Part shown: positions 60,345 to 64,000 of the stretch, piece by piece
Layout of the letters: each line of letters begins with the position of its first letter
Numbering within the stretch: the stretch's first letter is position 1
Position numbers and translations under genes: made by a program
NCBI GenBank assembly: GCA_000432775.1
Contig: HF990416.1
Location: 39,074 to 103,073, forward strand
DNA length: 64,000 nucleotides
Reading direction: 5' to 3'
From: Alistipes sp. CAG:831
GTDB lineage: Bacteria > Bacteroidota > Bacteroidia > Bacteroidales > UBA932
The notes under the pieces: model-generated
Told to the model about the DNA's origin: nothing
Seen by the model: the letters and a program-made list of their open reading frames with translations, nothing else
Database searches by the model: none

Positions 60345-60881
60345 ATGCTTCCCGCGGAAGACACATTGCTGCCCGTCGGCAGGATCGTCAAGTCCTACGG
60401 CACTGAGGGAGAGGTGATGATCGCCTTCCAGGAGGGCATTGCAGACTTGCTCAAGAGAGATGAACCGGTATGGCTGTTCTATGACGGCCTGCCGGTTCCT
60501 TTTTATATCACTTCGATCCAGCCGAAAGGCCCCCGCAAGGCTGTCGTCCGCTTGGAAGATATCGACACCCTCGCGGATGCGGAGGAAGCCGCCGGCAAGG
60601 ATATCCGGCTCGACCCGGCCGATTATCCGGAACTCTCCGGCACTGACGCACATACCATCACCGAGGACGGACTCACTCTCGAGGACCTCATCGGATTCAG
60701 CCTGCAGGACCAGGACGGCCGCAGGGCAGGCACCATCGGGGACATCCAGGACTTCTCCGGCAACATCTGTCTGGAACTCTGCGGCTCCGGAGCCCTCATC
60801 CCCTTCCACGACGACCTTATCATCGACATCGATATCGAAAAAAAGACCCTCACCATGTCCATCAGTGAAGGTCTGCTGTAA
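60345..60881 (+). CDS. rimM: 16S rRNA processing protein RimM
   Basis: The 178-residue maturation factor binds S19 and helps finish the 30S head. It has the N-terminal PVGRIVKSYGTEGEVMIAF and C-terminal PRC-barrel-like domain (ALIPFHDDLIIDIDIEKKTLTM). Co-transcribed with rpsP. In many bacteria the order is rpsP-rimM-trmD-rplS; here neither trmD nor rplS follows, and the next sequence is a hairpin-rich junction and a GH3 remnant. Confidence 0.95.
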   Translation: MLPAEDTLLPVGRIVKSYGTEGEVMIAFQEGIADLLKRDEPVWLFYDGLPVPFYITSIQPKGPRKAVVRLEDIDTLADAEEAAGKDIRLDPADYPELSGTDAHTITEDGLTLEDLIGFSLQDQDGRRAGTIGDIQDFSGNICLELCGSGALIPFHDDLIIDIDIEKKTLTMSISEGLL

Positions 60882-60924
60882 TCCTATTCGCGTTTCCTGG
60901 AAGTACAGATACTCTGAAAAGTAC

Positions 60925-60997
60925 GCGCCTACGGCGCTATCCCTCCCACCGTGAGTATCATCTCGTTACTTCGTAACGCGGTGATACTCATGGCGGG
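60925..60997. repeat. Hairpin-rich junction downstream of rimM
   Basis: A small hairpin GCGCC-TAC-GGCGC (60925-60937) is followed by a long stem: 60945-60960 pairs with 60982-60997 (two mismatches, core TGAGTATCA/TGATACTCA), with an inner perfect stem GTTAC-TTC-GTAAC at 60965-60977. No T-run follows. The layout looks like a repetitive extragenic palindromic element rather than an ordinary terminator. Confidence 0.55.
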
Positions 60998-61020
60998 CCC
61001 CTCCCGCTAACAGGCCGCGG

Positions 61021-62115
61021 GTGGCATGCTTGGCAGATCAGCGCCTGCTTCTGCCGCAGAACCGGGAGCTGGCGGAGCGTCTGGCCGAGGAGAGCATTGT
61101 CCTGCTGAAAAATGAGGGAGGCCTCCTTCCCCTTCAGGGACAGCGCACGATAGCGGTGCTCGGGCCGATAGTGGATGCGCCGGGAGAGCTTCTGGGCAGC
61201 TGGAGCGGGCACGGACGGGGAGAGGAGGTGTATCCCGTGCGGGATGCCCTGACAGAGGAATTCGGGGGAACGTCGCAGGTGATTTTCCACGCGGGCTGCC
61301 CCTTCGACGGGGATGACCGGAGCGGCTTCGCCTCCGCCCTTGAAACGGCCCGGGAGGCGGATGTGGTGGTGCTCTTCATGGGCGAGCGGCGCGGATGGAG
61401 CGGGGAGAATGCCTCGCGCTCCTGCATTGAACTGCCGGAGATTCAGGAGGAATTTATCATGGAAATGCAGAAGGCCGGGAAGCCGATGGTGCTGGTGCTG
61501 TCGAGCGGACGGCCCTTGGCGCTGCAGCGGGTGGAGCCTCTTTGCGACGCCATCGTGGAGATGTGGCAGCCGGGTGTGCCTGGAGGACGTCCTGTGGCCG
61601 GGGTATTGTCCGGAAGGGTCAACCCTTCGGGTAAGCTGAGCGTCACTTTCCCGCGCACTACCGGGCAGATACCGGTGTATTACAACCGGCGTCAGAGCTC
61701 GCGTCCCCGGCAGGGACTGTATCAGGACATTCCGTCTACGCCCCTGTATGAGTTCGGACACGGTCTGAGCTATACGTCTTTCGAATATGGGGACCTGAAA
61801 CTTTCCCGCGAGTCGGTAACCGGGGGAGAGACCCTGACCGCCGAGATATCCGTGACCAATACCGGAGAGCGGGACGGAGCCGAGACCGTGCACTGGTTCA
61901 TTTCCGACCCTGCATGCCGGATTACCCGTCCGCTCCGCGAGCTGAAGCATTTCGAGAAGCAGGTGATACCGGCGGGAGAGACCCGCGTCTTCCGCTTCGG
62001 GATCGACCCGGCGCGGGACCTGAGCTTCGTCGACAGTGACGGCAACCGCTTCCTGGAGCCAGGGGATTACTACATCATGGTCAAGGACCGCAAGGTGCGT
62101 CTGCAGGTTTATTGA
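61021..62115 (+). pseudogene. 5'-truncated GH3 family beta-glucosidase (C-terminal domains only)
   Basis: The 364-codon frame starts (GTG at 61021) exactly where the second domain of GH3 enzymes begins: NRELAERLAEESIVLLKNEGGLLPL. It continues through the (alpha/beta) sandwich (ADVVVLFMGERRGWSGE, VLSSGRPLAL, WQPGVPGG, NPSGKLSVTFPR) and the C-terminal fibronectin type III domain (YEFGHGLSYTSFEYG). The N-terminal TIM barrel with the catalytic aspartate nucleophile, about 350 residues in this family, is missing, and there is no signal peptide. The frame is otherwise intact, so truncation is probably recent. A clean stop lies upstream in frame at 60982. It should not be an active glucosidase. Confidence 0.8.
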
Positions 62116-63212
62116 AACTTCCGCAGGATCAGTCTGTAATGGGCTTCCGGCTCATCCGGAAGGAAGGTGGATATCAGCCAGCCGTCCCGGTAGTCGAGGA
62201 TGCCGCTCATGCAATCCTCTGAACTGTCTGAATTGCTCCAGTAGACAGTCTCAGTGTCCAGATCGGCCAGAAAATACGGGTATTCCCCCTTTCTCATAGC
62301 CTGTCCGAGGATGTAGCGGTCTGTGACAGTGAATATCTTGTACAGATAGGAGCTGCTGCACAGGATTTCGATATAGCGGTCGTCATTGTCTCCAAGGCTG
62401 CTTATATCATTGTGAGTGAGTGCATCCGGGCCGAAATCCACGCGGTAGTGGCGGAGAATCTCTCCTGTGCCGTCGTCTATCAGATAGATGTCCGGGTCGA
62501 TGGGGTGACAGTGCAGATATCCGTCCTGAGTCCGTATCAGGGACCCGTCCCCGAATGTGTAGACGTAGCCGGTGCGCTGGCTGTGGCTGTAGCGGAGCAG
62601 TTCTCTGCGGCCGTCATGGCGGAACATGGTGTCTGTCACGGCGATTTCTATCTGAGTGGAGTCCCATTGGGAGACATTGACCAGCACCTCGCCGTTTTCG
62701 AGAAACTCCATGTTGTCTATGTCGTACGGCATCGGATAGGTGTCGATGTACTCGAGGCTGCTGCTGTAGTGGAGCATGTTGTCCATGCCGGCGTCATTGA
62801 TCCACAGACTTCCGTCCGGTGCCACCGCGAAATCGGATATCACGAAATACTCTCCAGGTCCGCGTCCCTGCCTGCCGATTTTCTGCATCAGCCTTCCGTC
62901 GCTGTCGAAAGCGAGCATCTGCCATTTCCTCGGTCCTTGGTTGTCAAGCACGTATATGCGGTCTGCCGTGAATTTTACCCGTTCAGGGTATACCGGTACA
63001 GTCAGGTCTTCTCCTGCCGAAAGTTCTATTACTCTGATTTCCTGTGCCATGCTGTCCAGCATTCTGTCCGTCAGCATTCCCCCGTCCTCGTACCCGTACA
63101 GGTCGACAATCTCAATTCCGTTGTCTTTCCCTCCGCATCCGCTGAGAAAAAGCATGCCTGCGGTGAGGAAGATGGCCGCGGCTGTCTTCAATAAACTGTA
63201 TTGATGTCTCAT
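62109..63212 (-). CDS. 6-bladed beta-propeller lipoprotein
   Basis: The 367-residue lipoprotein has a signal ending in LFLSGCGG (lipidated cysteine near residue 26) followed by NHL-like or 6-bladed propeller repeats (YVLDNQGPRKWQMLAFDSDGRLM, GRQGRGPGEYF, DFAVAPDGSLWINDAG), the pattern of the Bacteroidetes 6-bladed propeller family. Its function is unknown; relatives are often in the outer membrane or on the surface. It overlaps the GH3 remnant end by 7 nt on the opposite strand. A TATATTTG box (minus strand, 63239-63232) precedes it. Confidence 0.8.
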   Translation of the reverse strand: MRHQYSLLKTAAAIFLTAGMLFLSGCGGKDNGIEIVDLYGYEDGGMLTDRMLDSMAQEIRVIELSAGEDLTVPVYPERVKFTADRIYVLDNQGPRKWQMLAFDSDGRLMQKIGRQGRGPGEYFVISDFAVAPDGSLWINDAGMDNMLHYSSSLEYIDTYPMPYDIDNMEFLENGEVLVNVSQWDSTQIEIAVTDTMFRHDGRRELLRYSHSQRTGYVYTFGDGSLIRTQDGYLHCHPIDPDIYLIDDGTGEILRHYRVDFGPDALTHNDISSLGDNDDRYIEILCSSSYLYKIFTVTDRYILGQAMRKGEYPYFLADLDTETVYWSNSDSSEDCMSGILDYRDGWLISTFLPDEPEAHYRLILRKFQ

Positions 63213-63217
63213 AGGCG

Positions 63218-63248
63218 TTTGTATTTCTGTTCAAATATAGTAAATTTG
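63218..63248 (+). promoter_or_regulatory. Promoter of rnr
   Basis: TTTG at 63218-63221, 19-nt spacer, TAAATTTG at 63241-63248, 23 nt before the start. It overlaps the lipoprotein promoter. Confidence 0.7.
63232..63239 (-). promoter_or_regulatory. -7 element of the propeller lipoprotein gene
   Basis: TATATTTG on the minus strand, 19 nt before the start. A TCTG at the expected -33 distance (63262-63259) is a weak match. It lies inside the opposing rnr promoter. Confidence 0.5.
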
Positions 63249-63271
63249 TCGCAGATAACAGAATAGCGTAT

Positions 63272-64000
63272 ATGACAAGAAAGAAACGACCCTCTTCCCG
63301 GCCGCGCGGCAAAGGCGGGAAGAATCAGACGCCTGACCAGAAGGCAATGCAGAAAGAATTGAATCTCAAGAGAAAAGAACGCTCAGGTGGAAAGAAGAAA
63401 TCAAAGGGCAAGAAAGAACATTTCAACAAGGAGGAACTGACCGGTACGGTGAGCATGACCCGGGAGGGCTATGGTTTCGTGGAAGTGCCGGACAGGGATA
63501 CCGATATATTCGTGCCTCAGCACAAGATGAGGGGGGCGCTAAACGGAGATATTGTCAAGGTACTTACCACCAAGGCCAAGGGTGTCGGCAAGGACGGCAA
63601 GCCCAAGCGCATCGAGGGTGAGGTGATTACTGTCCTCGAGCGTTCCTCCAAGCCTCATATCGGGGTGTTGCAGATATCCCGCGGCGAGGCCTGGCTGATC
63701 ATGGAGAGCCGCAACATGCCTTACGACATCAGCATACCGCTGAAAGAAATAGACAGGTGCTTCGGAGAAGACGGACAGCGGACCTGGAAGCCGGGCGATG
63801 TGTCCGGTCTGAAGGCAGCTGTCATAGTGACCGACTGGCCCCGCAAGGCTTCTGCTCCTACGGGCCGTATCGTGGATGTACTGGGTGAGCCCGGTGCCAA
63901 TGACACCGAGATGCACGCCATTCTCGCCGAATACGGTCTGCCCTACCGTTTCGAGCCCGAGGTGGAGGCTGCAGCCGAGGCCGTGCCCGACAGGATAACT
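63272..64000 (+). CDS. rnr: Ribonuclease R, N-terminal part (runs off the window)
   Basis: 243 codons are visible without a stop. The start is MTRKKRPSSRPRGKG, a very basic tail of about 55 residues (Lys/Arg/Gly) also seen in other RNase R proteins of the phylum. It is followed by cold-shock-like domains (TGTVSMTREGYGFVEVPDRDTDIFV; GAPTGRIVDVLGEPGANDTEMHAILAEYGLP). The catalytic RNB domain would lie beyond 64000. RNase R degrades structured RNA 3' to 5' in the cytoplasm. It is divergent from the propeller lipoprotein gene. Confidence 0.92.
   Translation, partial: MTRKKRPSSRPRGKGGKNQTPDQKAMQKELNLKRKERSGGKKKSKGKKEHFNKEELTGTVSMTREGYGFVEVPDRDTDIFVPQHKMRGALNGDIVKVLTTKAKGVGKDGKPKRIEGEVITVLERSSKPHIGVLQISRGEAWLIMESRNMPYDISIPLKEIDRCFGEDGQRTWKPGDVSGLKAAVIVTDWPRKASAPTGRIVDVLGEPGANDTEMHAILAEYGLPYRFEPEVEAAAEAVPDRIT

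Overview
The window looks like a chromosome segment of a member of the Bacteroidales. Many genes are preceded by the Bacteroidetes -7 promoter element TAnnTTTG, several with a TTTG or TTG box about 19-23 nt upstream. The two tRNA genes lack an encoded CCA. Many proteins are typical of the phylum: a DUF4834 protein, an HU-CCDC81-type membrane protein, a YitT transporter, a lipoprotein FKBP, a SerA with lysine in place of the catalytic histidine, a caspase-like secreted protein with an OmpW/PorT-like partner, S16 with a long Ala/Lys/Glu tail, and a 6-bladed propeller lipoprotein. Third codon positions are clearly GC-rich in almost all genes, which is why long antisense shadow ORFs are common. 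The genus cannot be fixed from the sequence; an uncultured gut Bacteroidales is my inference.

Layout. 0.1-5.8 kb: YitT transporter, a transglutaminase/thioredoxin-like lipoprotein and DNA primase. 5.9-9.1 kb: a three-gene signalling operon made of a membrane histidine-kinase homologue that lacks the phospho-accepting histidine, an intact soluble histidine kinase, and a response regulator fused to a PP2C/SpoIIE phosphatase. 9.3-16 kb: tRNA-Leu, a SotB-like sugar efflux pump divergent from an exported GH2 beta-galactosidase (with overlapping promoters), then metG. 16-18.4 kb: an HU-type membrane protein, tRNA-Asn and about 1 kb of gene-free DNA with several inverted-repeat elements. 18.4-29.6 kb: a long minus-strand run for envelope and lipid functions (NhaA, FKBP, large membrane-anchored protein, DUF4834, MsbA-like ABC exporter, acyl-CoA ligase, dCMP deaminase, S41 protease), with a ureohydrolase upstream. 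29.7-39.8 kb: recQ, a TPR protein, a sugar nucleotidyltransferase, a serine operon (serC-serA-DUF1015) and a pyrimidine operon (yigZ-pyrB-pyrI).

39.9-45.3 kb (plus strand): LuxC-like reductase, pRiA4b ORF-3-like protein, miaA, a CvrA-like K+/H+ antiporter and a DUF362 ferredoxin protein, followed by 0.7 kb of gene-free repeat-bearing DNA. 46-49.5 kb: menA, then an exported caspase-fold protease and an outer-membrane beta-barrel protein. 49.6-55.5 kb: a complete RND tripartite efflux operon. 55.6-59.6 kb: P-loop ATPase, SDR oxidoreductase, two-domain VOC protein and an AT-rich, probably transferred RhuM-family gene. 59.7-62.1 kb: rpsP-rimM, a hairpin-rich junction and a GH3 beta-glucosidase remnant that lacks its catalytic barrel. 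62.1-64 kb: a propeller lipoprotein and the start of rnr, divergently transcribed.

Most of the window is ordinary housekeeping DNA. The most unusual items are the pseudo-kinase/kinase/PP2C operon, the inverted-repeat elements around the tRNA-Asn region, the palindromes at the efflux operon borders, the exported caspase with its beta-barrel neighbour, and the truncated GH3 gene at a palindrome-marked breakpoint. I did not find a complete new multi-gene system that I could defend.
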